64,000 nt of DNA from Rhodobacter sp. (GTDB lineage: Bacteria > Pseudomonadota > Alphaproteobacteria > Rhodobacterales > Rhodobacteraceae), in contig JAIYAE010000014.1 of the NCBI GenBank assembly GCA_027489175.1, forward strand, positions 62,001 through 126,000. Direction: 5' to 3'. The position numbers were made by a program, and so were the translations under genes. Shown here piece after piece: positions 1 through 9,754 of the stretch (position 1 is the stretch's first letter; every line of letters starts with the position of its first letter). The notes beneath the pieces are model-generated. The model saw only the letters and a list, made by a program, of their open reading frames with translations. It made no database searches and was not told the origin of the DNA.

Positions 1-1380
1 AAGCAGAAGGCACGCGCCGCCTGGTCCGGCACCGGGGCTGCGGGCGACGCGAAGATCTGGTTTGAGATCGCCGAAGAACACGGCGTCACCGAATTCCTTG
101 GCTATGACACCGAAACCGCCGAAGGCGTGGTGACCGCGCTGGTCCGTGACGGGGCGGCGGTTGGGTCGGCAACCTTGGGGGAGACCGTGCAGATCGTGGT
201 TAACCAGACCCCGTTCTATGCGGAATCGGGCGGTCAGGTGGGCGATGCGGGTCTGATCCGCACTGCCACGGGCCTTGCCGAAGTGACCGACGTGAAAAAG
301 GCCGCTGGTGTTTTCATCCATGTCGCCAAGGTGTTGGAGGGCGATCTTCTCAAAGGTCAGCCCGCCAAGCTGGAGGTCAACCATACGCGCCGTGGTCAGA
401 TACGCGCCAACCACTCCGCCACGCACCTTCTGCATGAGGCGCTGCGGCGCACCCTTGGCGATCATGTGGCTCAGCGGGGGTCCTTGAACGCCGCTGACCG
501 ATTGCGCTTTGACTTCAGCCATTCGGCGGCGATCTCGGCACCCGATTTGGCAAACGTCGAAGCTGAGGTCAACGCCTTCATCCGCCAGAACGCCCCGGTC
601 GAGACCCGCATCATGACCCCCGACGACGCCCGCGCCATCGGGGCACAGGCGCTGTTTGGCGAGAAGTACGGCGATGAGGTCCGCGTCGTCTCGATGGGCG
701 TCCTTGAAGGCTCGGCCAAGGGGGCAGACGGCAAGACCTATAGCCTTGAGCTTTGCGGCGGCACCCATGTCGCCCGTACAGGCGATATCGGGGCGATGGT
801 GCTGCTTGGCGACAGCGCCTCAAGCGCTGGGGTTCGGCGGATTGAGGCGCTGACGGGGCAGGCGGCACTCGACCACCTGCGTCAGCAGGATGCGCGGCTG
901 AACGATATTGCCACCATCATCAAAGCACCGCCTGCGGAACTCGCCGACCGTATCCGCGCGCTCTTCGACGAACGCAAGGCCTTGGTGAATGAGGTGGCGC
1001 AATTGCGGCGCGAACTGGCCATGGGAGGCAGCGCTGCTGGTCCGGAAGCCAAGGAAATCAACGGGGTGAAGTTCATTGCTCAGGTGCTGACCGGCGTGTC
1101 TGGCAAAGACCTTCCGGCGCTGATTGATGAGATGAAGGCCCGCCTCGGTTCGGGCGCTGTGCTTCTGATCGCGGATACAGGTGCCAAGCCCGCGGTTGCC
1201 GCCGGGGTCACGGCCGACCTGACTGACAAGTTGTCCGCCGTGACCTTGGTCAAGGCGGCAGCCGAGGCGATGGGCGGCAAAGGTGGCGGCGGAAGACCCG
1301 ACCTTGCGCAGGCGGGCGGGGCTGACATTGCCCAGGCCGACGCCGCGATCAAGGCCGCCGAAGCCGCGATGGGGGCCTGA
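1..1380 (+). CDS. alaS: Alanine--tRNA ligase, C-terminal part (5' end outside window)
   Basis: Charges tRNA-Ala with alanine in the cytoplasm. The reading frame is open from base 1, so the aminoacylation core lies to the left and only about 459 residues are seen. What remains is the editing and C-Ala part: the zinc-binding motif HSATH near base 412, the CGGTH motif near base 755, and the glycine-rich [16 protein letters not shown] motif of the DHHA1 domain near the end. All are hallmarks of AlaRS. The stop codon is one base before the next start (1382), suggesting cotranscription with the small DUF1330 gene. No frameshift or missing motif is visible in this part. Confidence 0.97.
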   Translation, partial: KQKARAAWSGTGAAGDAKIWFEIAEEHGVTEFLGYDTETAEGVVTALVRDGAAVGSATLGETVQIVVNQTPFYAESGGQVGDAGLIRTATGLAEVTDVKKAAGVFIHVAKVLEGDLLKGQPAKLEVNHTRRGQIRANHSATHLLHEALRRTLGDHVAQRGSLNAADRLRFDFSHSAAISAPDLANVEAEVNAFIRQNAPVETRIMTPDDARAIGAQALFGEKYGDEVRVVSMGVLEGSAKGADGKTYSLELCGGTHVARTGDIGAMVLLGDSASSAGVRRIEALTGQAALDHLRQQDARLNDIATIIKAPPAELADRIRALFDERKALVNEVAQLRRELAMGGSAAGPEAKEINGVKFIAQVLTGVSGKDLPALIDEMKARLGSGAVLLIADTGAKPAVAAGVTADLTDKLSAVTLVKAAAEAMGGKGGGGRPDLAQAGGADIAQADAAIKAAEAAMGA

Positions 1381-1381
1381 G

Positions 1382-1672
1382 ATGCCGACCGCCCTCTGGA
1401 TCGCCCATGTCCACGTCACCGACGCCGAGGCCTACGCCAAATACGCGAAGGGTGCGACCGAGGCGATTGCGGCGCATGGCGGGGTCTTCCTCGCGCGCGG
1501 TGGCCGCTATGTACAGCTGGAAGGCAACGACCGGCCGCGCAACGTGGTGGCCCGGTTCCCCAGCTTGGAAGCGGCCGTCACCTGCTACAACTCGCCCGCC
1601 TATCAGGCCGCGCTTGCCCATGCAAAAGGCGCCAGCACCCGCGATCTGATGGTGGTTGAAGAAATCGAGTAG
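1382..1672 (+). CDS. DUF1330 family small protein
   Basis: A 96-residue protein whose start ATG lies one base after the alaS stop. It resembles the DUF1330 ferredoxin-like dimeric alpha/beta-barrel fold: an N-terminal strand (ALWIAHVHV), the AYAKYAKGA helix, the GGVFLARGGRYVQLEG hairpin and the RFPSLEAAVTCYNSPAYQAA segment, which is very typical of the family. The biochemical role of DUF1330 proteins is not established. An in-frame extension upstream to 1283 exists but would lie inside alaS, so the short start is preferred. Sharing a transcript with alaS looks like simple tail-end cotranscription. Confidence 0.85.
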   Translation: MPTALWIAHVHVTDAEAYAKYAKGATEAIAAHGGVFLARGGRYVQLEGNDRPRNVVARFPSLEAAVTCYNSPAYQAALAHAKGASTRDLMVVEEIE

Positions 1673-1727
1673 GGTTTTCCTTGAAATCACTGGATTTTGT
1701 CTGCCTGCCACGGCGAAATCTGTTACC

Positions 1728-1794
1728 ATGAAAGAAAAAGAAGGTCCGGGCAGATGAACCTTTTCGAACAGCCAAGCCAGGCGGTGCTCTGATG
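1728..1794 (+). other. Two overlapping mini-ORFs leading into the amidotransferase gene
   Basis: The 119-base gap before the amidotransferase holds a chain of tiny frames. ATG 1728 encodes nine codons (MKEKEGPGR) ending at 1757. ATG 1754 overlaps that stop in an ATGA and encodes twelve codons (MNLFEQPSQAVL) ending at 1792. That stop overlaps the amidotransferase start in a TGATG. A purine-rich AGAAGG lies about ten bases before the second ATG. This geometry would couple translation down to the large gene, but frames this short can arise by chance. Confidence 0.3.
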
Positions 1795-2586
1795 TGCCGC
1801 TGGGCCGCTTACACCGGTGCGCCGATCTTCCTTGAGGAGATCATCAGCCGTCCGGGTCACAGCCTCATCCACCAAAGCCATTGCGCCACGCAATGCCATT
1901 CTGCGATCAACGCCGATGGCTTCGGGATCGCCTGGTATGGCGCCAAGGCCGAGCCTGGCCTGTTCCGCGACGTCCTGCCCGCTTGGTCAGACCCCAACTT
2001 GCGCAGCTTGACCGCGCAGGTGCAAAGCGGCCTTTTCCTGGCCCATGTCCGGGCCAGCACCGGCACTGCCACCAGCCGCAACAACTGTCACCCCTTCACC
2101 CATGGCCGGTGGAGCTTCATGCACAACGGTCAGGTCGGCGGCTATGACAGTTTCCGCCGCGATGCCGACATGATGATCCCCGAGGCGCTTTATCCGCACC
2201 GCAAAGGGGCGACGGACAGCGAAGCGCTGTTTCTGGTGGCCCTCGCCGAGGGGCTGGATGACGACCCGTGCGGCGCGTTGGAGCGGGCGGCAGCGCGCTT
2301 CATCAGCCTTGCGCGGGCCAAGGGGCAGGGGCCGCATTTGCGGATGACGGCGGCCCTGTCGGACGGGCAAAGGCTTTTTGCGGTGCGCTATGCAACCGAC
2401 GACGCGGCGCCATCGCTGTATCACCGGTGGTCGGATACGCGGGGCGGGCGGGCCGTGGTTTCGGAACCCCTGGAAGCCGGCGAAGGTGGATGGGAAGAAG
2501 TGCCGCCCGCAACCTTTTGCACCTTTGACGGGACGGGCGTGCAGATGGAAGCCTTTTTGCCCTGCCGGCTCGCTGCCGCAGCTTGA
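1792..2586 (+). CDS. Class II glutamine amidotransferase family protein
   Basis: A 264-residue Ntn-hydrolase of the GATase type 2 (EgtC/YafJ-like) group. Removal of Met1 exposes Cys2 (MCRWAAYTG) as the catalytic nucleophile. The family motifs NADGFGIAWYG, FLAHVRAST and HPFTHGRWSFMHNGQVGG follow in the expected order and form the glutamine pocket. There is no synthetase domain, so the acceptor substrate cannot be read from the sequence. Ergothioneine EgtC is one relative, but no egtB or egtD lies nearby, so that role is not supported. The ATG overlaps a possible 12-codon leader frame; otherwise the gene stands alone. Confidence 0.85.
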   Translation: MCRWAAYTGAPIFLEEIISRPGHSLIHQSHCATQCHSAINADGFGIAWYGAKAEPGLFRDVLPAWSDPNLRSLTAQVQSGLFLAHVRASTGTATSRNNCHPFTHGRWSFMHNGQVGGYDSFRRDADMMIPEALYPHRKGATDSEALFLVALAEGLDDDPCGALERAAARFISLARAKGQGPHLRMTAALSDGQRLFAVRYATDDAAPSLYHRWSDTRGGRAVVSEPLEAGEGGWEEVPPATFCTFDGTGVQMEAFLPCRLAAAA

Positions 2587-2609
2587 AGGCGCCCCAGGGG
2601 CGCTGCGGC

Positions 2610-2633
2610 CAAATTCCTTAGGTAAGGAATTTG
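2610..2633. terminator. Perfect palindrome between convergent genes, probable bidirectional terminator
   Basis: Arms CAAATTCCTTA and TAAGGAATTTG (11 bases each, perfect) flank a GG centre. It sits in the 60-base gap between two convergent genes and is followed on the plus strand by an AT-rich tract (TTGACAAGAATTTTAC). Position and symmetry fit a bidirectional terminator; the AT-rich stem is unusual against the GC-rich surroundings. Confidence 0.55.
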
Positions 2634-2646
2634 ACAAGAATTTTAC

Positions 2647-3135
2647 TTAAAACTCTTGGATCTGACCGATCCGGCCAAGTGCCTGGTCCAGCCGGTTGGC
2701 AAGGGCGTCGGCATCGGCGCGGTTCGGAAAATCTTCCGACATCAGGGGCTTTTTCCCCCTGACCGAAACGGTCACCCGCCAGGTCGCTGGCCCCTCGCTC
2801 CAGTCATGCCTGACCACGGCAAGGGGGCCAAGATCCCCAGGGCGAAGCTGCAGCGTGCTGCCCGTTAGCAGGTTTTCGCGCTGCAGAAGAAGGCCGTCCG
2901 GACGGACCAGAAGGACTGTGCTCTGCCCGAAGACCGCCCCGGCGAACAGCACGAGCCCTAGCGCCAACGCGCCCAGCCCAATGATCCAGAACAGCGGCGA
3001 CAGGGCTGAAAGCGATGCGATCCCGGGCCAAAGATCCCATATCGGCCAGATCGCCACGGCAAGGCCAATCACAGCCAGCGCCACCCGCTTAGGGGTGGAG
3101 TGTCGGTTGGCAAGTTCGACCGTCGCCTCTGTCAT
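2647..3135 (-). CDS. Hypothetical two-helix membrane protein
   Basis: A 162-residue protein not assigned to a named family. It has a short polar N-terminus, two hydrophobic segments (about residues 17-36 and 46-68), then a soluble C-terminal half with a strand-rich pattern (STVLLVRPDGLLLQRENLL, TWRVTVSVRGKKPL) that could be a small PH-like domain facing the cytoplasm. The frame extends upstream into typA, but the ATG at 3135 avoids that overlap and leaves a 40-base gap, so it is preferred. Being directly downstream of typA on the same strand it may be cotranscribed. The function is unknown. Confidence 0.65.
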   Translation of the reverse strand: MTEATVELANRHSTPKRVALAVIGLAVAIWPIWDLWPGIASLSALSPLFWIIGLGALALGLVLFAGAVFGQSTVLLVRPDGLLLQRENLLTGSTLQLRPGDLGPLAVVRHDWSEGPATWRVTVSVRGKKPLMSEDFPNRADADALANRLDQALGRIGQIQEF

Positions 3136-3175
3136 CCCCCGCAGATTACGGGGAATTTGTGACAGATTTCTGACG

Positions 3176-4993
<1,818 letters not shown>

Positions 4994-5147
4994 GGTGTCC
5001 AGTCCAATAGGGTTGGCGGGGCCTTACAGGGTTTTCGGCCCCGTGGCCAGAGGCGAGGGTGTCCCGGGCAGGGACACTTGGGTCACCCCAGCAAATTCAA
5101 TGGGTTGCGATTGCGTTTTCAGGAAGTCTTAACCTTTGCCCAGCGTC

Positions 5148-5750
5148 TCAGGTGGCGACATAGCGGTCGCGGCGGTGGTTGATTGCGATGACGAGGTTCA
5201 CCACCAGCGCGCCTAAGAAGCTGATCAGCACAAGTCGCGTGTCGATCACCGCAAAGGCCAGGGCAAAGAGGACGCCGTCAAAGGCAAGTTGCACCCAGCC
5301 CGCCCGCCAGCCGAGACGGTCCTGCAGCATCAGGGCGACGATGCCGACGCCGCCAAGGCTTGCCCCATGCCGAAAGAGCGCCAGAAGGGCCGAGCCGGAG
5401 AGAAAGCCGAAAAGCACGGCCCCGACCCAAGGGTTCAAGGTCGCAAAGCTGATCTGCCCGGGCAACCACAGGCTGAGGCCTGACAGAAGAGCCACCGCGA
5501 TGAAAGTCTTCAAGGTGAACTGCCAGCCCATCCGCAGATAGCCAACCACGTAGAAGGGCAGGTTGATGGCAAAGAACACCGGGCCAAAGCCCCAGCCGGT
5601 GGCATAGGAGATCAGGACCGCGAGGCCCGCCGTCTGCCCGGTCACAAGCCCCAGATGGGTCAGGATCACGATGCCGAAGGCGGCCATGGTGGCGCCATAG
5701 GCGATGCCTTGGGCATCCTCGATCAGGGAATGTTTGGCAGGGTCGGTCAT
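5148..5750 (-). CDS. YitT family membrane protein (copy 1 of a tandem pair)
   Basis: A 200-residue polytopic membrane protein with about five hydrophobic segments and the YitT/DUF161 pattern AQGIAYGATMAAFGIVILTHLGLVTGQTAGLAVL at its start. Family function is unknown; a transport role is often assumed. It is a clear paralogue of the gene just upstream on the same strand (5833-6447): both share the GxTMAAFGI-x2-LTH-x2-LVTGQT block, a -GGxxI- loop, and an almost identical tail HRRDRYVAT versus HRRDRYVAV. The ATG at 5750 (MTDPAKHS) is chosen over a longer frame reaching into the neighbour because the family begins near here and the extra residues are low-complexity. Confidence 0.85.
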   Translation of the reverse strand: MTDPAKHSLIEDAQGIAYGATMAAFGIVILTHLGLVTGQTAGLAVLISYATGWGFGPVFFAINLPFYVVGYLRMGWQFTLKTFIAVALLSGLSLWLPGQISFATLNPWVGAVLFGFLSGSALLALFRHGASLGGVGIVALMLQDRLGWRAGWVQLAFDGVLFALAFAVIDTRLVLISFLGALVVNLVIAINHRRDRYVAT

Positions 5751-5792
5751 GGCGGGTGTGTACCCGGGCGCTGTTTGGTCGGGAAGGGGGCA

Positions 5793-5813
5793 CGATTTTT
5801 CTGCGAAAAATCG
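5793..5813. repeat. Inverted repeat between the two YitT genes
   Basis: Perfect 9-base arms CGATTTTTC and GAAAAATCG around a TGC centre, located after the stop of the upstream YitT gene and before the start of the downstream one. It could act as an intercistronic attenuator or be a copy of a short dispersed palindrome. There is no GC-rich stem with a clean T-run, so it is not called an intrinsic terminator. Confidence 0.5.
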
Positions 5814-5832
5814 GGGCCCGAGGGCAGCGGGT

Positions 5833-6447
5833 CTAGACGGCGACATAACGGTCGCGGCGGTGGTTGATGGCAAGGAAGAGGGAAAAGACGGCGGCCCCGA
5901 GAAAGCTGTAGGCCAGTGTCTCAAGCGGGACGATGAAGGCGGCAAGGCCGAAGATCACCGCGTCTGACAAAAGCTGCGCGGTGCCAGCGCGAAAGCCGGT
6001 GCGATCCTGAAGCTCGATCCACAGGATGGAAAGCCCGCCGAAGCTGCCGCCATGCCGGATGGCGGCAAGGGCAGCGATGCCGAACATCAGGCCGAAGAGG
6101 ATGGCGGCGAAGGCAGGCTCAATCCGGCCAAGGTCAACCCAGCGCGGCAAGAGGGCGACCATCAGCGACAGGGCGGCCGTGGTGACGAGTGTCTTGAGCG
6201 CAAAGCGTGCGCCCATCCGGCGCCAGGCGAGGCCGAGGAAAGGCAAGGTGATCGTGAAGTAGACTGCCGGAAAGGGCAGTCCGGTAACATGGGCCAGAAG
6301 GACGGCAATGCCGGTGGTCTGGCCGGTGACGAAACCCATGTGCGTCAGGACATGGATCCCGAAGGCGGCCATGGTCACGCCGAAGGCAATGCCTTGGGCG
6401 TCGTCAAGCGGGCTGTGGTGCTGGGCGTCCATGGGTGCAATAATCAC
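5833..6447 (-). CDS. YitT family membrane protein (copy 2 of a tandem pair)
   Basis: A 204-residue paralogue of the neighbouring YitT protein, with DAQGIAFGVTMAAFGIHVLTHMGFVTGQTTGIAVL at the N-terminus, several membrane segments and the tail NHRRDRYVAV. The longest frame starts with GTG at 6447; an ATG at 6432 (MDAQHHSPLDD) aligns better with the other copy, which begins MTDPAKHSLIEDAQGI, and is a strong alternative. Neither start has a clear Shine-Dalgarno sequence. A TTGACT-N17-TTATTG pair just upstream could be its promoter and would make the ATG form nearly leaderless. The substrate, if any, is not predictable. Confidence 0.85.
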   Translation of the reverse strand: MIIAPMDAQHHSPLDDAQGIAFGVTMAAFGIHVLTHMGFVTGQTTGIAVLLAHVTGLPFPAVYFTITLPFLGLAWRRMGARFALKTLVTTAALSLMVALLPRWVDLGRIEPAFAAILFGLMFGIAALAAIRHGGSFGGLSILWIELQDRTGFRAGTAQLLSDAVIFGLAAFIVPLETLAYSFLGAAVFSLFLAINHRRDRYVAV

Positions 6448-6799
6448 AGCGCCGATTTTAAGTCAATCATGCTGACCTAAAAATCAAACTTTGTGGCGGA
6501 AATGGAGACGAACCCTTTTTCTGGCGGGCAGTGTTTCCATTTGCACGCCCAGATTGCCGGTAATCTGCCCTGAGGAGAATTAACGAAACTTAATAACAAT
6601 TGATTCCAGTGCGGCGCATTAAAATTGCTGTGCCGTGAAACTTGTGGCCCTGATCCTTCGTAACTGCTGTGCGGGTCATGGAAGATGGCCCGACCTGCAG
6701 GTGTGGCCCCTTGATGGTTCGTGTTTGCTGTCATCGGCGAGGGGCACTGGCAAGCGCAGCCTGCAGGTGAACCCGACGTTTGCCGCATGAGGTGATGTG
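6448..6799. other. Divergent intergenic region, 352 bases, no gene found
   Basis: Lies between the divergent YitT gene and the glycine-rich protein gene. It has a clearly AT-rich patch around 6570-6630 (runs such as TTAACGAAACTTAATAACAATTG) in an otherwise GC-rich region, suggesting promoter DNA, but I could not find a convincing paired -35/-10 for the plus-strand gene. Frames inside it are short and lack good starts. Confidence 0.4.
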
Positions 6800-7447
6800 A
6801 TGTCTCTTGAACGGAATGCGAAGGACAAGACGGCGCACGGCTTCGTTGACGGGACCGCTGGCACAAGGCTTGGCACGGCCATGGCTGTGCTGGCGCTGTT
6901 GTCGACGCCGGCGACGGCCCTGAACCTGGGGGGCGTCGGTGTGGGGGTTGATGTCAGCCTTGGCCATGGCGGCGTTGGCGTGGGGGTTGACGTTGGTCTG
7001 GGCGGCGGAGGCGTCGGGGTCGATGTTGGCCTTGGCGGCGGGGGCCACGGGTCGGGCGGAGGCTCGGGCGGTGGCGGTTCGGGCGGTGGCGGGTCGGGTG
7101 GCGGCGGGTCGGGTGGCGGCGGCTCGGGCGGGGGGCCTGGTGGTGGCGGTGCCGAGGATGACGGCGATCAGGACAGGTCCGCCAGCACCCGCAGTGCCGC
7201 AGGGGCGTCAGGCCGGATGCCCTGTGCGGGCGGCGGCAATGCCACGGCTTTCAACGGCTTTGTCGTGCGCGACCGTGAAGGTGCGGCAATCGGTTGGGTG
7301 AATGATGCGAAGATCGGGCCTGACCAGAAGATCCTGTCGGTCAAGATGCAGTCAAACGGCAAGGCCTGCTATTCGCTGACCGGCGGCACCTTTCGCCTGA
7401 CGGGCGAGGAGGTCTGGGTCAACGTCGACGGCGCCAAGTTCCGCTGA
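6800..7447 (+). CDS. Secreted glycine-rich protein with Gly4Ser repeats
   Basis: A 215-residue protein of unknown function. A polar N-terminus precedes a hydrophobic stretch (about residues 24-38) and a signal peptidase-like site TPATA/LN near residue 40, so export is likely although the n-region is long. Then come degenerate repeats of GVGVGVDVGLGGGG, a run of GGGGS units, and a folded C-terminal part (about residues 142-215: FNGFVVRDREGAAIGWVNDAKIG), which faintly resembles a PRC-barrel-like strand pattern. Two cysteines (in MPCAGG and KACYSL) could form a disulfide. The ATG at 6800 follows a GAGGTG ribosome site; an in-frame GTG lies just before. An intrinsic terminator follows directly. 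Confidence 0.7.
   Translation: MSLERNAKDKTAHGFVDGTAGTRLGTAMAVLALLSTPATALNLGGVGVGVDVSLGHGGVGVGVDVGLGGGGVGVDVGLGGGGHGSGGGSGGGGSGGGGSGGGGSGGGGSGGGPGGGGAEDDGDQDRSASTRSAAGASGRMPCAGGGNATAFNGFVVRDREGAAIGWVNDAKIGPDQKILSVKMQSNGKACYSLTGGTFRLTGEEVWVNVDGAKFR
7064..7138 (+). repeat. Tandem 15-base repeats encoding Gly4Ser units
   Basis: Five consecutive 15-base units, each beginning TCG (at 7064, 7079, 7094, 7109 and 7124), encode SGGGG blocks with the last one degenerate (SGGGP). Unit length is a multiple of three, so copy-number change would keep the frame and simply alter linker length. Confidence 0.85.
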
Positions 7448-7453
7448 AAGGGA

Positions 7454-7485
7454 AGGGCCCGGCCTTTGCAGGCCGGGCCCTCTTT
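7454..7485 (+). terminator. Intrinsic terminator after the glycine-rich gene
   Basis: A perfect 10-base stem GGGCCCGGCC / GGCCGGGCCC with a 6-base loop TTTGCA, followed by TCTTT, starting seven bases after the stop codon. It lies between convergent genes and may also serve icd from the other strand. Confidence 0.85.
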
Positions 7486-7508
7486 CGCGGCACAGGATGC
7501 GGGGCGTG

Positions 7509-8723
7509 TCAGCCCTTGAGCGCCTTGTTCAGGTATTCATCGACCTTTTCGAGATAGCCCATCGTGGTCAGCCACTTCTGGTCCGGCCCGACCAGAAGGG
7601 CGAGATCCTTGGTCATGAAGCCGTCTTCGACGGTGTCGACCGTCACCTTCTCCAGCGTGGTGGCAAAGCGCATCAGGGCGTCGTTGTTGTCCAGCTTGGC
7701 GCGGTGCTTGAGGCCGCCGGTCCAGGCATAGATCGACGCGACCGAGTTGGTGCTGGTCGCCTTGCCCTTCTGGTGTTCGCGGAAGTGGCGGGTGACGGTG
7801 CCGTGCGCGGCCTCAGCCTCGACGATCTTGCCATCGGGGGTCATCAGCACGGATGTCATCAGGCCAAGCGAGCCGAAGCCTTGCGCCACCGTGTCGGACT
7901 GCACATCGCCGTCATAGTTCTTGCAGGCCCAGACATAGCCGCCGGACCATTTCATGGCGGAGGCGACCATATCGTCGATCAGGCGGTGTTCGTAATGGAT
8001 GCCCTTGGCCTTGAACTGCTCTTCGAATTCCTCGGCATAGACCTTGGCGAAGAGGTCCTTGAAGCGGCCGTCATAGGCCTTGAGGATGGTGTTCTTGGTG
8101 GAAAGGTAGACCGGCCAGCCCTTGAGAAGGCCGTAGTTCATCGAGGAGCGGGCGAAGTCGATGATCGAGTCATCGAGGTTGTACATGCCCATGTATACGC
8201 CGGCGGAGGGGGCGGAGTAGACGTCTTTCTCAATCACCGTGCCGTCGTTGCCGACGAATTTCATCGTCAGCTTGCCTGCGCCGGGGAAGTGGAAATCGGT
8301 TGCGCGGTACTGGTCGCCAAAGGCGTGGCGGCCGATGACGATGGGCTGGGTCCAGCCGGGAACAAGGCGGGGGACGTTCTTGCAGATGATCGGCTCACGG
8401 AAGATCACGCCGCCAAGGATGTTGCGGATGGTGCCGTTCGGCGATTTCCACATCTGCTTGAGGCCGAATTCCTCGACCCGCTGCTCGTCGGGGGTGATGG
8501 TCGCGCATTTGACGCCGACACCGTATTTCTTGATCGCCTCGGCGGAATCGATGGTGATCTGGTCGTTGGTGCGGTCACGCTCCTCGATCCCGAGGTCGTA
8601 GTATTTCAGGTCGATGTCGAGGTAGGGCAGGATCAGCTTTTGCTTGATGAAGTCCCAGATGATCCGGGTCATCTCATCGCCGTCAAGTTCGACGACGGGG
8701 TTGGCTACCTTGATCTTGGACAT
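7509..8723 (-). CDS. icd: NADP-dependent isocitrate dehydrogenase
   Basis: Oxidative decarboxylation of isocitrate to 2-oxoglutarate in the TCA cycle. The 404-residue protein belongs to the eukaryote-like homodimeric NADP-IDH subfamily usual in alphaproteobacteria. It starts [23 protein letters not shown], has the substrate loop [12 protein letters not shown] and [13 protein letters not shown], and the [26 protein letters not shown] block. The metal and cofactor region [25 protein letters not shown] and the NADP motif [10 protein letters not shown] are intact. It is monocistronic here, with a separate HD-domain gene upstream on the same strand and an inverted repeat in the intergenic gap that could be an operator. 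Confidence 0.97.
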   Translation of the reverse strand: MSKIKVANPVVELDGDEMTRIIWDFIKQKLILPYLDIDLKYYDLGIEERDRTNDQITIDSAEAIKKYGVGVKCATITPDEQRVEEFGLKQMWKSPNGTIRNILGGVIFREPIICKNVPRLVPGWTQPIVIGRHAFGDQYRATDFHFPGAGKLTMKFVGNDGTVIEKDVYSAPSAGVYMGMYNLDDSIIDFARSSMNYGLLKGWPVYLSTKNTILKAYDGRFKDLFAKVYAEEFEEQFKAKGIHYEHRLIDDMVASAMKWSGGYVWACKNYDGDVQSDTVAQGFGSLGLMTSVLMTPDGKIVEAEAAHGTVTRHFREHQKGKATSTNSVASIYAWTGGLKHRAKLDNNDALMRFATTLEKVTVDTVEDGFMTKDLALLVGPDQKWLTTMGYLEKVDEYLNKALKG

Positions 8724-8788
8724 GACGCTCTCCGGGCTGGGGATTCGGTTGAGGGGGTCATAGCGGAAAAGGGGCGACTTGGGAAGGG

Positions 8789-8808
8789 CGGTATGCGATT
8801 GTATACCG
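8789..8808. promoter_or_regulatory. Inverted repeat upstream of icd
   Basis: Arms CGGTAT and ATACCG separated by eight bases, about 65 bases upstream of the icd start. On the minus strand the right arm overlaps a TATACA that could be a -10 box. It may be an operator for a GntR-like or other dimeric regulator; the regulator cannot be named. Confidence 0.35.
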
Positions 8809-8887
8809 AAATGATCGGATGTTCGTCGATGACTTCGTCACTCGTCGCAAGTCGGCCGACGAGGAGCCGACGTCGAACGAGGAGGGG

Positions 8888-9487
8888 TCAGCCGAACCAG
8901 GGGCGGGCTTTCGCCCGGACCCAGTCCCACAACCCTGGCGCGCCTTTGGCGATCTTCGACCCAACCCGGGCCTCCAGCTGATCATAGGTCACGTTGTAGG
9001 TGGCCCAGGTCCCGCCGCCGGACATCAGGTTGGCCATCACTGGCTGCACGCGGTCAAGGGATTTGGCGAAGCGGGCGTCGGGGGTTTCGGCGGCCTCGAA
9101 CTCTTCCCAGAGGGCGCGGAGGGGGGCGGACAGGTCGGGGGGGAGGAGGCCGAAGATGCGGTCGGCGGCCTTTGCCTCGGCGGCCAGGGTGGCTTCGCTG
9201 GCGTGGGCCTGGCCGTTCTGGGAATGGATCGGCACGTCGCCCACGTCGATTTCCACGAGGTCGTGGATCAGGAGCATCCGGATCACGCGGTTGATGTCGA
9301 CACCCGGCGCGGCCTGATCGGCCAGAACCAGCGCGTAGAGGGCAAGGTGCCAGCTGTGTTCGCCCGAATTCTCGGGCCGTGAGCCATCGACCAGCGTTGT
9401 CGCGCGCAGGACGGATTTCAGGCGGTCGGCCTCGTTCAGAAACGCGAACTGCGCTTCAAGACGCTGGCTTGCCGCATCCGCGCTCAA
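8888..9487 (-). CDS. HD domain-containing phosphohydrolase (YfbR-like)
   Basis: A 199-residue metal-dependent phosphohydrolase. HD-family ligands are visible: His44 in GEHSWH, His75-Asp76 in LLIHDLVEIDVGD, and a late Asp in AKSLDRVQP. The layout resembles the YfbR/HDDC2 group of 5'-deoxynucleotidases, which dephosphorylate deoxynucleoside monophosphates, but family members differ in substrate. Its ATG overlaps the stop of the upstream 89-residue gene by four bases, and that gene is directly next to the alpha/beta hydrolase, so the three form a probable operon. An imperfect stem lies in the gap after the stop, without a T-run. Confidence 0.8.
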   Translation of the reverse strand: MSADAASQRLEAQFAFLNEADRLKSVLRATTLVDGSRPENSGEHSWHLALYALVLADQAAPGVDINRVIRMLLIHDLVEIDVGDVPIHSQNGQAHASEATLAAEAKAADRIFGLLPPDLSAPLRALWEEFEAAETPDARFAKSLDRVQPVMANLMSGGGTWATYNVTYDQLEARVGSKIAKGAPGLWDWVRAKARPWFG

Positions 9488-9753
9488 TGCCCCATGCCAC
9501 CCATGTCGATCGGGGCGACGGGTTCGTCTTCGATCAACCCGCGCTTGGCGGCGAGGGCTTTTTCCAGAAACTCGCGCCCGCGACGTTCGGCCAGGCGCAC
9601 CCGGATCGAGGTGATGAACGCCTCTTGAAACGTTGGCGAAGCTGCCATCAGCACCCGGCTGATCTTTTCATAGAACGTGTCGTCGCCAAGCTCGGGCGAG
9701 GCGGCCAACACATCTTCGGCCAGTTGGTCGGCAAGGTCCTGGATGACAGCCAT
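9484..9753 (-). CDS. Conserved small protein of unknown function
   Basis: An 89-residue, mostly helical, soluble protein with no motif I recognise. The N-terminal third is acidic, the middle contains SPTFQEAFITSIRVRLAERRGREFLEKALAAKRG, and the tail is Met/Gly-rich (IDMGGMGH). It overlaps the following HD gene by four bases and starts one base after the stop of the alpha/beta hydrolase gene, so it is translationally tied to both. That coupling and the balanced third-position GC support it as a real gene. Confidence 0.7.
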   Translation of the reverse strand: MAVIQDLADQLAEDVLAASPELGDDTFYEKISRVLMAASPTFQEAFITSIRVRLAERRGREFLEKALAAKRGLIEDEPVAPIDMGGMGH

Positions 9754-9754
9754 C

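Noticed and set aside
7064..7138. CRISPR-like regular repeats
   Set aside because: The 15-base periodicity is coding (Gly4Ser) with no unique spacers and no cas genes.
8843..8866. Hairpin CTCGTCG / CGACGAG downstream of the HD-domain gene
   Set aside because: Seven-base arms with a long loop, no T-run, in GC-rich DNA where such pairs are common.
7497..8981. Plus-strand frame of 494 codons opposite icd
   Set aside because: Antisense shadow of icd with no family motif.
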